64,000 nucleotides of DNA from Sulfitobacter sp. HGT1 (GCF_013282155.1 NZ_BLWI01000011.1:1-64000); one strand, 5' to 3'; counted from the stretch's first letter, positions 24,748 through 34,307 are shown. Notes: generated from the sequence alone by a model not told the origin. Numbers and translations: made by a program.

Positions 24748-26172
24748 TTTGAAATTTTTGAGCGGGGTAAAGATCACAAATATACCTGCATCTGTGGTCC
24801 GCACATGGATTTCGGTTAGACCGGTATCGCCAAGATCGGGCTGCGCCGGGCAAAGATCGGGCGTTTTATCGCAGGCGATCACATCACGGCCAGTCAGGTG
24901 CTTTAACCGGAGGGTCAGCGCCTCGTTCGACTGAATGCTGGCCTTTTGTCCCGACGCGATGAACATCGGATTGCCGTAAACAAATACCTCACCCTTGAGC
25001 GGCGCGATTTCCTGCGCGATTGCCTTTGTGTCCGCATGCCAGGCGCGGAATTGACCGTAGAACAGAAAAATCTGAATGAAATAAACGCAGATGATCAGCA
25101 AAATCGCATTCTGACCCAGACGCGCTGGCAACCCTTTTTTAACGCTCATCAACTGAACCGCACGGACAATCGCCAATACGGCGAACACCCACATAAAGAC
25201 AAAAGCCCGGGGCGGGACGATCACCCCGATCTTGAGAACCTGCACAATCACAAGCGCCATGCCAACAGCCAGCCCGCTCAGGATGTACAATCCTTCCAAG
25301 GGGGCACGTTTGAACAGAACGACAAAAGACGTGATCGAAAGGGCAGGGAAAAACAACATCAACGGCAGGAAGGCAAAACCGTTGCGGTTAAAGATAACCT
25401 TGAACGATTCCTCAAGTTTGGGGATGTTTTGAACGATACCGGCAAACCCGCTCGCCGATGTGGCCTCGCGCCAGTCTGCCATGGGCACACCGAAGACCCC
25501 GTGCACCTGCCAATTGATCGCATAAACGGTTAGAACCGCTGCAACAAAACTGGCGCAGAACAAGAACAGCAATCCCGCAAGATCACGCAGGGAATGATCC
25601 TCGGTCTTGGCGATACAGACCGCCAGCAAAAGCAGGGGATAGGTCGTGTAAGCCATAAAGCTGACGATCACGAACCCGGGCAAAAGCGCGCGCAACGTCC
25701 CGCTTGAAACCTTGCAGGCAAGCAGCCCGAACAAGGCGACGACGGCAAGGCCGGGGATCAACGTGTTAAACCAGACCGAAATCAGCATCGCGGATGGTGA
25801 TACCATCAGCATCAAAACCATGAGCAAGGTGAACCAATTGGTGCCCTTGCGACCACTTGCCACCACAGCAAGCGACGCAACAAACAAAGCCCAGCAAGAT
25901 TGATAGACGGCAAAGTTCAACCACGCCGGCGTCACCACCTCGCGAAGGTGCCAGATATAGTTCAGCCAGCGCCCTTCGTGCAGCGTCTTGTTCCAAAACA
26001 ACGGCGCATCAGCGAAAAGTGCGGGATAATCGTCATGCCTGATCATCGGATCAGCCAGATTCATGGCCGACATGATCGTTACAGCAATCAGCGCCACCAG
26101 AAATGTGGGAAAAAGCTGCAAAGTTTTGCTGTCTTGCGCAGCTCCGATGTTCGTCGTCATCGCCGCAGTCAT
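24733..26172 (-). CDS. GtrII-like membrane glucosyltransferase
   Basis: A 479-residue integral membrane protein with around ten transmembrane segments. The first periplasmic loop has a charged motif (RHDDYPAL, then EGRWLNYIWH) typical of the GtrII/serotype-conversion group, where acidic residues are catalytic. Such enzymes move glucose from a lipid carrier to O-antigen or another surface glycan in the periplasm. ATG 26172 overlaps the preceding stop by four bases (ATGA). It is the last gene after gtrB, gtrA and a methyltransferase, so the cassette is complete. Confidence 0.78.
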   Translation of the reverse strand: MTAAMTTNIGAAQDSKTLQLFPTFLVALIAVTIMSAMNLADPMIRHDDYPALFADAPLFWNKTLHEGRWLNYIWHLREVVTPAWLNFAVYQSCWALFVASLAVVASGRKGTNWFTLLMVLMLMVSPSAMLISVWFNTLIPGLAVVALFGLLACKVSSGTLRALLPGFVIVSFMAYTTYPLLLLAVCIAKTEDHSLRDLAGLLFLFCASFVAAVLTVYAINWQVHGVFGVPMADWREATSASGFAGIVQNIPKLEESFKVIFNRNGFAFLPLMLFFPALSITSFVVLFKRAPLEGLYILSGLAVGMALVIVQVLKIGVIVPPRAFVFMWVFAVLAIVRAVQLMSVKKGLPARLGQNAILLIICVYFIQIFLFYGQFRAWHADTKAIAQEIAPLKGEVFVYGNPMFIASGQKASIQSNEALTLRLKHLTGRDVIACDKTPDLCPAQPDLGDTGLTEIHVRTTDAGIFVIFTPLKNFKSNGV

Positions 26173-26942
26173 GCCGATACGGTGCCAACTGTCTTTGCGC
26201 GGCGGGCAAGAATGGCCAAAATCAAGGCCCGTGCCTGAGCGATAAAGGTGACCGCAGGGCGCGGCAGCAATCTGACTGTCGCCAAACGCAAACGCCATCC
26301 CAAATTACCCGCATTCCTGACGGGCTGACCAGCAGCGATTTCGGTATCCAGAATATCCTGTGGCAGCCCCTCGCGACCAGCGGCATTCACGTACAGGATC
26401 GCGTTAAACCGGTACCAAGGGGCGATATCCGTGTTGTTTTTCAGATCGGGACGGACGCAATCAAACGCGACATACCCACGGGCAGCGAACAAATCCTGCC
26501 AAAAGGACAGCGGCTGTTCATTCACATGAAACTCTCCGCCTTGCCCCGTGACCGCAGCCGAAAACAACACGCGATCCGACGCATTTGTCAGACTGTCGAC
26601 AAGCGTTTCGGATGCCCTGGTGGGCAGATGTTCACCGACCTCAAGGCTTTGTGCCAGATCGAAACGACGGCCTGTTTCAACAGGCTGTGTCAGATCAGCG
26701 GCCAAGAAATCCTCGGGCGCGACTGCAAGTTGATCGCGGTTCACATAATCACCATCGACGGCCAGAACATCGGACGCACCGGCTTTTTGCCATTCATCCA
26801 GCCAGACGCCACGACCACTGCCCAGATCGATCACGCTTTGCGGCGCAAGCTTGGGGAACAGCAAGGCAATCATCGGCTTGGCCGAGGCGCGCGCACTTTG
26901 GTTGATATAGTCGAAAAACGTATCGTTATATATATGGCTCAT
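26169..26942 (-). CDS. SAM-dependent methyltransferase in the gtr operon
   Basis: A 257-residue class I methyltransferase. The SAM-binding motif I is VIDLGSGRGVWLDEW, motif II is VLAVDGDYV, and the post-motif SLEVGEHLP is in place. It resembles methyltransferases that act on sugar or glycan substrates in polysaccharide clusters. Its start overlaps the gtrA stop and its stop overlaps the gtrII-like start, each by four bases, so it is translated as part of the glucosylation cassette. It may methylate the added sugar, which is inference. Confidence 0.82.
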   Translation of the reverse strand: MSHIYNDTFFDYINQSARASAKPMIALLFPKLAPQSVIDLGSGRGVWLDEWQKAGASDVLAVDGDYVNRDQLAVAPEDFLAADLTQPVETGRRFDLAQSLEVGEHLPTRASETLVDSLTNASDRVLFSAAVTGQGGEFHVNEQPLSFWQDLFAARGYVAFDCVRPDLKNNTDIAPWYRFNAILYVNAAGREGLPQDILDTEIAAGQPVRNAGNLGWRLRLATVRLLPRPAVTFIAQARALILAILARRAKTVGTVSA

Positions 26943-27343
26943 GATGTAATTTCCGTTTTAGAAAAAGGAGAAGCAAAGACCCACAGGGTCATGAAGATGT
27001 AATTCTGTACGGGCAGATAGACCGTCACGATCGCCGCAGCGGTCCAATCTGGCGTGCCCGTCATGGCAGGCAGAACCGCCGTAATCAGCGCAGAACTGGC
27101 AAAGCCGAGACCAACCATCACAACAAAACGCAAAATCTGGCCAAAGTCGTTCAACTGGCGGCCAAAGGTAAACGCGGCCTGCCCGACATATTGCAGCATC
27201 ACGGCCAGCAAAAACGCCAAACCATTGGCCAAAACCTGCGGCAGATCAGCCGCCAGAAACGTCAGGTACAGCAACACATAGGCTAATGCCGTGCCGCCCC
27301 CGACGATCCCGAACCGGATCAGTTTATGTTGCAGAATCTGCAT
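26939..27343 (-). CDS. gtrA: GtrA family flippase
   Basis: A 134-residue protein with four hydrophobic segments starting IRFGIVGGGTALAYVLLYL, the hallmark of GtrA proteins, which are thought to flip undecaprenyl-phosphate-linked glucose to the periplasm. The size matches the family. The start overlaps the gtrB stop by one base (TGATG). With gtrB and the gtrII-like protein it forms a full lipid-linked sugar transfer pathway. Confidence 0.9.
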   Translation of the reverse strand: MQILQHKLIRFGIVGGGTALAYVLLYLTFLAADLPQVLANGLAFLLAVMLQYVGQAAFTFGRQLNDFGQILRFVVMVGLGFASSALITAVLPAMTGTPDWTAAAIVTVYLPVQNYIFMTLWVFASPFSKTEITS

Positions 27344-28293
27344 CAGGCACGCAAACGGCGGCTAACAGGTGCGACGTCGCGGGTGTCTTCGCTGACGAAA
27401 TACATCGGGCGGTTCTTGGCTTCGACATAAAGGCGGCCGATATATTCGCCCAGAATTCCCAAGGTCAGCAATTGTGCGCCCGAGAAGAAGCTGACGGCCA
27501 GCACCACAGATGCCCAACCGGGCGCGGTTTGGTACACAACAAGCGAGTAAATCACGTAGACCGCCATCAGGGCCGCCATGAACAAGCTGATAAACGACAG
27601 GCGCGTCGCCAGCTTGAGCGGCTTGGTCGAAAACGCTGTCATCGCGTCTATCGCAAAGCGCAGCATGGCGCGGAACGGGTACTTGGTTTCGCCCAATTCG
27701 CGGGGTGAGCGGATGTATTCGATGCCAACCTGCTTGAACCCGGCCCAGGCAAACATGCCACGGATAAACCGCGCTTTTTCCGGCATCGCCAGAACCGCGT
27801 CCAGCGAACGACGGTTCACAAGGCGGAAGTCGCCGGTATCCTGCGGGATCGGCACATCGGACATGGCATTCAGGAAACGGTAGAATAGATGCGCCGTGGC
27901 TTTCTTGAACATCGTTTCGCCACGACGTTCGCTGCGGCGGCCGTATACAACATCAAAACCGCGATCCATCATGAACATCATATCGGTCAGCAGCTCTGGC
28001 GGGTCTTGCAGATCGGCATCCAGCATAAAGATGCGGTCGCCCTGCGACGCCTCGAGGCCCGCAGTCAGCGCAATCTGATGACCCCGGTTCGCAGACAGCC
28101 TGACACCGACCAGCTGGGGGCAGATCAGTTTCGCAGCTTCAATAGCTTTCCAGGTGGCATCGGTTGATCCGTCATCGACCAGGATGATCTCAGCCTGATC
28201 TTTCCAGGGCTTGATGGCCTGCGCAAGACGCTCCACCAGACCGGGGATCGACTCTTCCTCGTTCATGCACGGGATAACAACTGAAAGATACAT
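27343..28293 (-). CDS. gtrB: Bactoprenol glucosyltransferase (GtrB, GT2)
   Basis: A 316-residue polyprenyl-phosphate glycosyltransferase. The GT2 domain opens LSVVIPCMNEEESI, has the DDGSTDATW and FMLDADLQDPPE metal-binding motifs, and is followed by two C-terminal membrane helices (about 230-290). It loads a sugar, usually glucose, onto undecaprenyl phosphate at the cytoplasmic face. First gene of the gtrB-gtrA-methyltransferase-gtrII cassette. Confidence 0.93.
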   Translation of the reverse strand: MYLSVVIPCMNEEESIPGLVERLAQAIKPWKDQAEIILVDDGSTDATWKAIEAAKLICPQLVGVRLSANRGHQIALTAGLEASQGDRIFMLDADLQDPPELLTDMMFMMDRGFDVVYGRRSERRGETMFKKATAHLFYRFLNAMSDVPIPQDTGDFRLVNRRSLDAVLAMPEKARFIRGMFAWAGFKQVGIEYIRSPRELGETKYPFRAMLRFAIDAMTAFSTKPLKLATRLSFISLFMAALMAVYVIYSLVVYQTAPGWASVVLAVSFFSGAQLLTLGILGEYIGRLYVEAKNRPMYFVSEDTRDVAPVSRRLRA

Positions 28294-28381
28294 TCCGGCA
28301 CTCCGCCCAGATTATTGACCTTTTAAGGAATAATCCGGTGATGTGGCCGAAATTGGGCAAGGATTGGGTGAATTTGAGGAT

Positions 28382-28410
28382 CAGACTGTTCTTTATGCGT
28401 AAACAGTCTG
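28382..28410. other. Perfect inverted repeat upstream of gtrB
   Basis: CAGACTGTT (28382-28390) and AACAGTCTG (28402-28410) form a perfect nine-base inverted repeat with an 11-base spacer, about 90 bases upstream of gtrB. It has no T-run, so it looks more like a protein-binding site or a leader-RNA hairpin than a terminator. Which protein would bind is unknown. Confidence 0.4.
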
Positions 28411-28434
28411 AATTGGGCAGGGGTCGCAACGCAA

Positions 28435-28458
28435 AAGGCCGGGCGTGAACCCGGCCTT
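28435..28458 (-). terminator. Rho-independent terminator of wza-like gene
   Basis: AAGGCCGGG (28435-28443) pairs with CCCGGCCTT (28450-28458) around a six-base loop. On the minus strand it lies 20 bases after the stop of the polysaccharide export gene and is followed by TTTT-type sequence. It separates that operon from gtrB. Confidence 0.85.
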
Positions 28459-28478
28459 CTGGTATAACTCGATACAGA

Positions 28479-29834
28479 TCAGTTGGTAACGGCGTTTCCA
28501 ACACTCAAGATCTGCGGCAGGATCTGCGAAACAGCACGGCTCCATTTGGTGACGGGCTGCTGCGCGACAAAGATGATGTCATCCGGGCGCAGTTCAAACC
28601 GTGGGGCCAATGCAAAATGCGCAGCGTTACGTGCATCAAGATGCCACGCTGTAATCGCCCCGAACTCGCGCGGATCAGACGAGGACCGCAACACATAGAT
28701 TTGCGAAACATCACCCGTCAAAGACGCAACACCATTTGCATCATACAACGCATCCGCAAGGCTTGCTGTCCGCTCGTATGGAAGGGCGAAACGCGATTGC
28801 TTGCCAACCTCGCCAGCAAGATAGACATACTGGCGCTTATCGGCACCCAGATCGACGCGTGCCTTGTAGTTGCTGCGTGCCTCGTCAAGGTTCGCACGGC
28901 GCAAGCCGACCTCGGCCTGCAATTCTGCCAAGGCGGAGGAACGTGCAGATTGGCGTGCCTGCACCAGTGTGATCTGCTGGGTGAAATAATCCTGAGCCTG
29001 AGACAGTTCGTATTCGGTATCCACAAACACCGCATCACCCGGCAACAGGCGTGTCTTTGTCAGACTTGCGCGCGAATATAGCTGGGTTAGCGGAATCTGG
29101 TACAACGTGCCATCGCGGTACAAGCGGATCGACGCATAGTCCTGATCCTCAACCGTGATGCCACCGGCAGCGGCCAGCGCCTCTTCCAGATACAGCGGTG
29201 TGAGCGTCACAGGAACCACAGTCGGCGTGGCAACAGCCCCCCCGATCGAGATTTTGCGCGAATTGAATTCGGAAATTTCCAGGCTGAACGTCGGATCAAT
29301 CTGGTTTTCGACAAGCCGCTGGAACAATGCCGCTTCGGCGTCTTCGATCGTCAGGCCGGCAATCCGAACACGACCGACATCGGGGATGTTGATCGATCCG
29401 TCATCTTGAACGGTATAACCCTGACGGGAATTCTGCGCAGCAAGCAAACCCGAAAGTTGCTCGACCGACGATGTGGCGCGTGGCGTCGCAAGCAAGACAA
29501 CGTCACCCACACCAATTTCATAAGGGCCAGGATCCGCAGCCGGTGGCAGCCGCATCTCAAGCGCCGCCGGACGCGATTCACTTTCAAGCGGCGGAACAGG
29601 AAGCGCACCAGTGCCGCGCGGGCCGGAACCCGACCCGGCTGTCTGCGAAAAGAACGCAGGAAGCGTTTGCGGAGAGTAAGGAGAGCGGTTGGCCTGAATG
29701 ACTGTTTCCGGATTTAGATCCAGAACCCGAACATTCGCGCCGCCTGCGACACCCTCAACAACTTTGGGGGTGCGGTAAACGGATCCACAACCTGCAAGAC
29801 TTAGGCCCAATACGGCCACCAATAAGTATCTCAC
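28479..29834 (-). CDS. Outer-membrane polysaccharide export lipoprotein (Wza/KpsD type)
   Basis: A 451-residue lipoprotein with a lipobox (LSLAGC, cysteine near residue 16). The Poly_export domain is seen from about residue 105 (PYEIGVGDVVLLATP) and at least one SLBB-like segment follows (ISIGGAVATPTVVPV, later YLAGEVGKQSRFALP). A coiled-coil stretch spans about 265-315. It should form the outer-membrane channel for a surface polysaccharide, and could serve the kpsMTE exporter or the adjacent ExoY/YjbFH system. GTG start with GGAG nine bases ahead. It follows the yjbF-like gene by 62 bases. Confidence 0.87.
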   Translation of the reverse strand: MRYLLVAVLGLSLAGCGSVYRTPKVVEGVAGGANVRVLDLNPETVIQANRSPYSPQTLPAFFSQTAGSGSGPRGTGALPVPPLESESRPAALEMRLPPAADPGPYEIGVGDVVLLATPRATSSVEQLSGLLAAQNSRQGYTVQDDGSINIPDVGRVRIAGLTIEDAEAALFQRLVENQIDPTFSLEISEFNSRKISIGGAVATPTVVPVTLTPLYLEEALAAAGGITVEDQDYASIRLYRDGTLYQIPLTQLYSRASLTKTRLLPGDAVFVDTEYELSQAQDYFTQQITLVQARQSARSSALAELQAEVGLRRANLDEARSNYKARVDLGADKRQYVYLAGEVGKQSRFALPYERTASLADALYDANGVASLTGDVSQIYVLRSSSDPREFGAITAWHLDARNAAHFALAPRFELRPDDIIFVAQQPVTKWSRAVSQILPQILSVGNAVTN

Positions 29835-29896
29835 AATACGTCACTCCCATCCAGTATTCGGTGTCAGCAGCAGAACGCTTCCGACTTCACTTTAAT

Positions 29897-30556
29897 TTAG
29901 CGGATACCATCTTGGGTTTTGATATACCCAAGTTCGCTTCCGGCCCACTGGCGCGCTTGTACAATTGCGCCTGTATTCGAGCTAACCCAATAGGTGTTTG
30001 TAAACGACTGGTCCAGACTTTTGCAGTCTTCGGTCATCACCCTCGTGGGTATGCTTCCTGTTTCCAGATTGATGACAGCCGGCCCTTTGTTTTCGACCAA
30101 GCAGCGATAGGTACGCGTGCTGATTTTGTCATCGCCGGTCAGATTGCTGTGAAAACGGTCCGTATATCCCGTGCTACCAGACAGGATCAGGCCGATCGGT
30201 TCGGAAATGTCAGCGGCAAACAGTTCAGACCCGACGCCCCGCGTGCCCTGAAGCATACCATTCTGGATCATCAAGGCGCTCATGTCGGCGCTCAGCCAAG
30301 TCTCTATGCCATTCACTGTGTTTTCCAGCAGCAATCGGCCCGACTGGCCACGGCTTTCGACCGTGACAACCATAAGCGGCACAGATGTATCAGCCACCAA
30401 TGCCGCAAAGCGGGGCGGGAACTGCCCTTTCGGTAACGGTTTCTGTCCGGGATCATTCGTCGCAATTGCAATACCGCGATCAACCAGGCGATCGGCGCTG
30501 GAACAGGCACCCAACAAAGCAAGCGCAAGGAAGCTCGCAAGAACACGTGTGATCAT
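29897..30556 (-). CDS. YjbF family lipoprotein
   Basis: A 219-residue outer-membrane lipoprotein with a clear lipobox (LALLGACSS). It fits the YjbF/GfcB group, whose members act with YjbH/GfcD in extracellular polysaccharide production. The start at 30556 overlaps the preceding yjbH stop by four bases (ATGA), so the two are translated together. An in-frame upstream start at 30574 is less likely. Molecular role is not established even in model bacteria. Confidence 0.83.
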   Translation of the reverse strand: MITRVLASFLALALLGACSSADRLVDRGIAIATNDPGQKPLPKGQFPPRFAALVADTSVPLMVVTVESRGQSGRLLLENTVNGIETWLSADMSALMIQNGMLQGTRGVGSELFAADISEPIGLILSGSTGYTDRFHSNLTGDDKISTRTYRCLVENKGPAVINLETGSIPTRVMTEDCKSLDQSFTNTYWVSSNTGAIVQARQWAGSELGYIKTQDGIR

Positions 30557-32673
30557 CGCAGATACCTCGCCCAACCGTCGCTCAGTTCCTTGCCGCGATA
30601 ATCCCTCACGACACCGTACAAGCGGTTTTCAACAATCAAACGCGCGCCACCGTCACGTGTAATCGGCTGGATTTTCTGGGAAACGGTCGTACGCGATGGC
30701 TTCCCTGTGAGCCACGATAGCGGAATTTCAACGCGCAGACCCTTATCAAACGACCCTTCGCCGAAGGTGTCGAATGGCACGTCTGTCAACGTGAAATAGC
30801 CGCCAATCTTGAAGCCGTTGTTGAACTCCCGGTCGATTGAAACCGTCGCGCCATAGTCACCGGCAAGGTAACGACCCACGTCCAGCTGGCCGAAGAAACC
30901 ATTGCCGAAATCATAATAGGCGGACGCATGGCCCGTCACGACATCATAGCTTTGAAAGCCGAATAGCATGTCGAAATCGCGCTGTTTCACATAGTTGATT
31001 TCAGCACCCAAGGCCAAACGGCTGGATGTCGGATACCAAAGAAGTTCCGCCGATACGCCGCCAAACATGCTTTCCAGATAGCCTGCGGAAACCCGGCCAA
31101 ACAGATCCTTGCCCGGACGGAACATGTATTCCGCTGTCAGATTGTTGATTTCAAGATCGGATTGCTGGGCGTAGCGCACCGCGTTGGTGCGCACGGGTTC
31201 GATCAATGAATTCGAAACCCGATCTGAATCCGCAATATTGCCGACCAGCGGATAGCGGAACTGACCGGCAAAGGTCAGGCCCGCTGTCGGGCGATATGCC
31301 AGCTTGAGCTGCACGCCCAAATCAGCGCGAAGCGGGCTGTCAGGGTCAAAGAATGACGTTGCAATATACGGGCCGAACGACGTTTCAAAAACCGGAAAGG
31401 CATCTTCAAGCTCGCCCAGACGGCTTTCGTCATGCGCGTCTTCGATATCTGCCCGCGCCAGCGTACGCCAGGATCCGTCATAATCGAACTGGAGCTCTTC
31501 GAGGTCGGACCGCTGCGTTACGATCCGGCTGATCGGCATACCGTTGCTTTGGAAAACGACTGTAAGCTCTTCGATCTCAGGCGGCAATGTTTCTGCCATC
31601 ACCCGCGCAGCACGGCCAGCGGCTTGCGCCTCAACGTCCCAACGGTCATTCTCGACACGCACGGTCGCTTGTGTGCCGCTCATCGTAAAGCCTTGAAGAG
31701 CAAGGCCATCAGCGGCCAGGCGTGATTTAAGAACACGTTGCACTGCGTCCTTGCCACCACCCTTTTCAGAGTTGTTCCAATCCGCAATCGCCAGCCGGTT
31801 GCGCTGCCCAACAGAACGTGGCGCGTTTTCTAAGCCCCCTGGAACTCTGCGCTTGGCCGGATTGATGACATAGCTCAGTTGCGCCCCGACCTCCTTGCCG
31901 CCAACCACAAACCCCTTGAGATTCACGCCGTTCTTGAACCGGTATTCCAGCCCAAAGTTCAGCGGCGATGCGATGTCGATCCCGGTATTTACAGATTCCC
32001 GTGTGTACAGATCAGGTGAATATTCGGCAAAAAAGGTCGCCTTGTCGTTGATCTTCCATTTCACACCGCCAAACAGCGCAGCCTCGCCGCGAAACCAGTT
32101 ACCGGTTTCCAGCTGGCCACCAGTATTTGACCCCTTATTTCGGGTGTCAAATTTGTCTGAAAAAATGCTCAGAGGGTTGGAAAACGACCCGCGCCCGGCC
32201 AGGCGACCCCAGCCCATACCGCCAGTAACCTCGATATTCGAACCAAAGCTTTTGGTCGCAACGACATATTCGCTGCTTAAAATACCGGTCCCAAGAAAGT
32301 CACGCAGACCCACGGCAACAGCCGGGCGGTATTTCGTCTCATCAAGCATTTGAAAATGGATATCAAAACTGCGGTCAAACGTATCCCCGCCCAATCTCGC
32401 CGTTGACGGGCCAATATTGCTGATCTTTGAATAACGGAAACTTCCGTAAACACGTGGCAATACCTGAAAAGCAGCCGTGTACCGGAAATTAGGGCCAAAT
32501 GCGCTTGCGGTGACGGCTAATTCGCCATCATTCATCACTTCGGCAGTTGGCATTTCTATAAGACCCGGCGTGCCGTAAGTCGTTAAAGACTGACCAGAAA
32601 GACTCGACGCACCCGTGATACCGACCAGAAGCAAACCTGCGGCATAGACTATTCTTGTAGCCCGCTCTTGCAT
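30553..32673 (-). CDS. YjbH domain outer-membrane protein
   Basis: A 706-residue protein with a signal peptide-like N-terminus (AAGLLLVGITGASSL) followed by the YjbH opening YGTPGLIEMPTAEV. The body is rich in alternating aromatic/polar beta-strands (for example FFGQLDVGRYLAGDYG), as expected of an outer-membrane barrel, and homologues GfcD/YjbH are predicted barrels for polysaccharide secretion. The start at 32673 has AAGGA seven bases upstream. It leads the yjbH-yjbF-wza operon and is divergent from the phosphatase gene. Confidence 0.88.
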   Translation of the reverse strand: MQERATRIVYAAGLLLVGITGASSLSGQSLTTYGTPGLIEMPTAEVMNDGELAVTASAFGPNFRYTAAFQVLPRVYGSFRYSKISNIGPSTARLGGDTFDRSFDIHFQMLDETKYRPAVAVGLRDFLGTGILSSEYVVATKSFGSNIEVTGGMGWGRLAGRGSFSNPLSIFSDKFDTRNKGSNTGGQLETGNWFRGEAALFGGVKWKINDKATFFAEYSPDLYTRESVNTGIDIASPLNFGLEYRFKNGVNLKGFVVGGKEVGAQLSYVINPAKRRVPGGLENAPRSVGQRNRLAIADWNNSEKGGGKDAVQRVLKSRLAADGLALQGFTMSGTQATVRVENDRWDVEAQAAGRAARVMAETLPPEIEELTVVFQSNGMPISRIVTQRSDLEELQFDYDGSWRTLARADIEDAHDESRLGELEDAFPVFETSFGPYIATSFFDPDSPLRADLGVQLKLAYRPTAGLTFAGQFRYPLVGNIADSDRVSNSLIEPVRTNAVRYAQQSDLEINNLTAEYMFRPGKDLFGRVSAGYLESMFGGVSAELLWYPTSSRLALGAEINYVKQRDFDMLFGFQSYDVVTGHASAYYDFGNGFFGQLDVGRYLAGDYGATVSIDREFNNGFKIGGYFTLTDVPFDTFGEGSFDKGLRVEIPLSWLTGKPSRTTVSQKIQPITRDGGARLIVENRLYGVVRDYRGKELSDGWARYLR

Positions 32674-32813
32674 CTGCGGTCCTTCTAATTATTTATGCTC
32701 AGTAGGCGAGCAATACAGAGTTTTGCTGGGGATTTCACTTCGTTGGGGCGACAATTCCGGCTTTTAGCGCAGTAATGCGCCAGTTTTGCAACACAGATTA
32801 ACGGGCTGATTAA

Positions 32814-33539
32814 ATGTTGGGAAAATGGTTAAAACGTTCCGAGGAACCGACCACACATATTGATCCGATCTGCCCCGATGAACCCTTCCTTGCCATTGGT
32901 GATATTCACGGCCGCTTTGATCTACTCCAGCGGTTTCCTGAAAATCGTCTTGGCGCGCAGATTGTCTTTTTGGGGGATATGATTGACCGGGGCGATCACA
33001 GCGCAGATGTTTTGAAAGTTCTGTTCGCCGTACCTGGCCTGATTTGCCTGATGGGCAACCACGAGGAAATGATGCTCGACTTCATTGCCCAGCCGCAGGC
33101 CCATGGTGGCCGGTGGTTGCGCTATGGCGGGTTGCAAACGCTTGATAGTTTTGGCGTCTCCGGAATCTCTGAAACCTCAACCGGAGGCGAGCTTGAGCGT
33201 GCGCGCGATGCGCTTGTCGATGCGATGGGGCGTGATTTGTTGGATTGGGTGTCGAACCTGCCCAAATGCTGGACATCGGGAAACGTCGCTTTTGTACATG
33301 CAGCGGCCGATCCTGCATTGCCCATCGACGCCCAAAGCAACCGCACACTGCTTTGGGGTCACAAGGATTTCGGCACTGTGCCGCGCAAGGACGGAATGTG
33401 GGTCGTGCACGGCCACACCATCACCGATACGCCCGAGCTCAAATCCGGTATCGTTTCAATTGACACCGGTGCCTACGCAACCGGAAACCTGACAGCCGCA
33501 ACGATCACGTCCGGAGATGTCTCGTTTGAATATATTTGA
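32814..33539 (+). CDS. Metallophosphoesterase (serine/threonine phosphatase PP1-like)
   Basis: A 241-residue calcineurin-like phosphatase. All metal-binding motifs are visible: FLAIGDIHGRFD, FLGDMIDRGDHS, LMGNHEEMM, AFVHAA and VVHGHTIT. This set matches bacterial PrpA/PrpB-type protein phosphatases, although diadenosine tetraphosphatase-like activity cannot be excluded. It is divergent from the yjbH operon and about 100 bases before an ExoY-type gene, so a link with control of polysaccharide synthesis is possible but unproven. Confidence 0.88.
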   Translation: MLGKWLKRSEEPTTHIDPICPDEPFLAIGDIHGRFDLLQRFPENRLGAQIVFLGDMIDRGDHSADVLKVLFAVPGLICLMGNHEEMMLDFIAQPQAHGGRWLRYGGLQTLDSFGVSGISETSTGGELERARDALVDAMGRDLLDWVSNLPKCWTSGNVAFVHAAADPALPIDAQSNRTLLWGHKDFGTVPRKDGMWVVHGHTITDTPELKSGIVSIDTGAYATGNLTAATITSGDVSFEYI

Positions 33540-33635
33540 CCATAACATTCTGCCGGATTTAACGCGAATTTAGCATCCGCTCTGCATGATCCGCCGATCA
33601 CTTATTGATTGGCAAAAGGGCCGCGCGGGCACATT

Positions 33636-34307
33636 ATGGCGTTTCTCGACCATCCATCAAAACATATCAGGTTGGGGTATCAACAACCCGCTCAGGGCTT
33701 TTATGCCCAGGGCGGCAAACGTATTTTTGACGTAACGGTTTGCCTGCTTTTGTTACCGGCGGTCGGGGGGATTGTTCTGCTTTTGTGGCTTATCGCAAGG
33801 TCAGGTGCATCAACCGGATTTTTCGCGCACCCGCGGGTCGGGCGAAACGGTGTTACCTTCCGGTGCTGGAAAATTCGGACAATGGTCGAAAATGCCGATC
33901 ATGCATTGCTAGAGGTATTTAGAGAAAACCCCGCAAAACAGTCTGAATGGGCTCTCAGCCGTAAACTTTCTAACGATCCGCGCATATTGCCCGTTGGTAA
34001 ATACTTGCGTCAAACCAGCCTGGACGAGCTTCCCCAAATTTGGAACGTGATCAGGGGCGATATGTCATTGGTTGGCCCCCGTCCCGTCACCCGGTCCGAG
34101 ATGTCACTGTTTGGCGATGGTACGAACGACTATTTGGCGATCAGACCCGGCATTACCGGTCTTTGGCAGGTCAAGGCACGCCGGACGCCCTGTTACATTC
34201 GCCGCGTCAAACTTGATCGCATATATGCGCGCAATGTGACATTTTCCGGGGATTTGCGGATATTGCTTTGGACACTGCCCGTGCTTTTCCGCCCCACGGG
34301 CCGGTAA
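33636..34307 (+). CDS. Undecaprenyl-phosphate sugar phosphotransferase (ExoY-type)
   Basis: A 223-residue bacterial sugar transferase that starts repeat-unit assembly by placing a sugar phosphate on undecaprenyl phosphate. One N-terminal membrane helix (FDVTVCLLLLPAVGGIVLLLW) precedes the catalytic domain with FRCWKIRTM, LRQTSLDELPQIWNV and DMSLVGPRP, and the end motif RPGITGLWQV. Length fits the ExoY subgroup without extra N-terminal helices. I prefer ATG 33636; an in-frame TTG at 33609 adds nine residues. It probably initiates the polymer exported by the adjacent Wza-like protein. Confidence 0.92.
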   Translation: MAFLDHPSKHIRLGYQQPAQGFYAQGGKRIFDVTVCLLLLPAVGGIVLLLWLIARSGASTGFFAHPRVGRNGVTFRCWKIRTMVENADHALLEVFRENPAKQSEWALSRKLSNDPRILPVGKYLRQTSLDELPQIWNVIRGDMSLVGPRPVTRSEMSLFGDGTNDYLAIRPGITGLWQVKARRTPCYIRRVKLDRIYARNVTFSGDLRILLWTLPVLFRPTGR

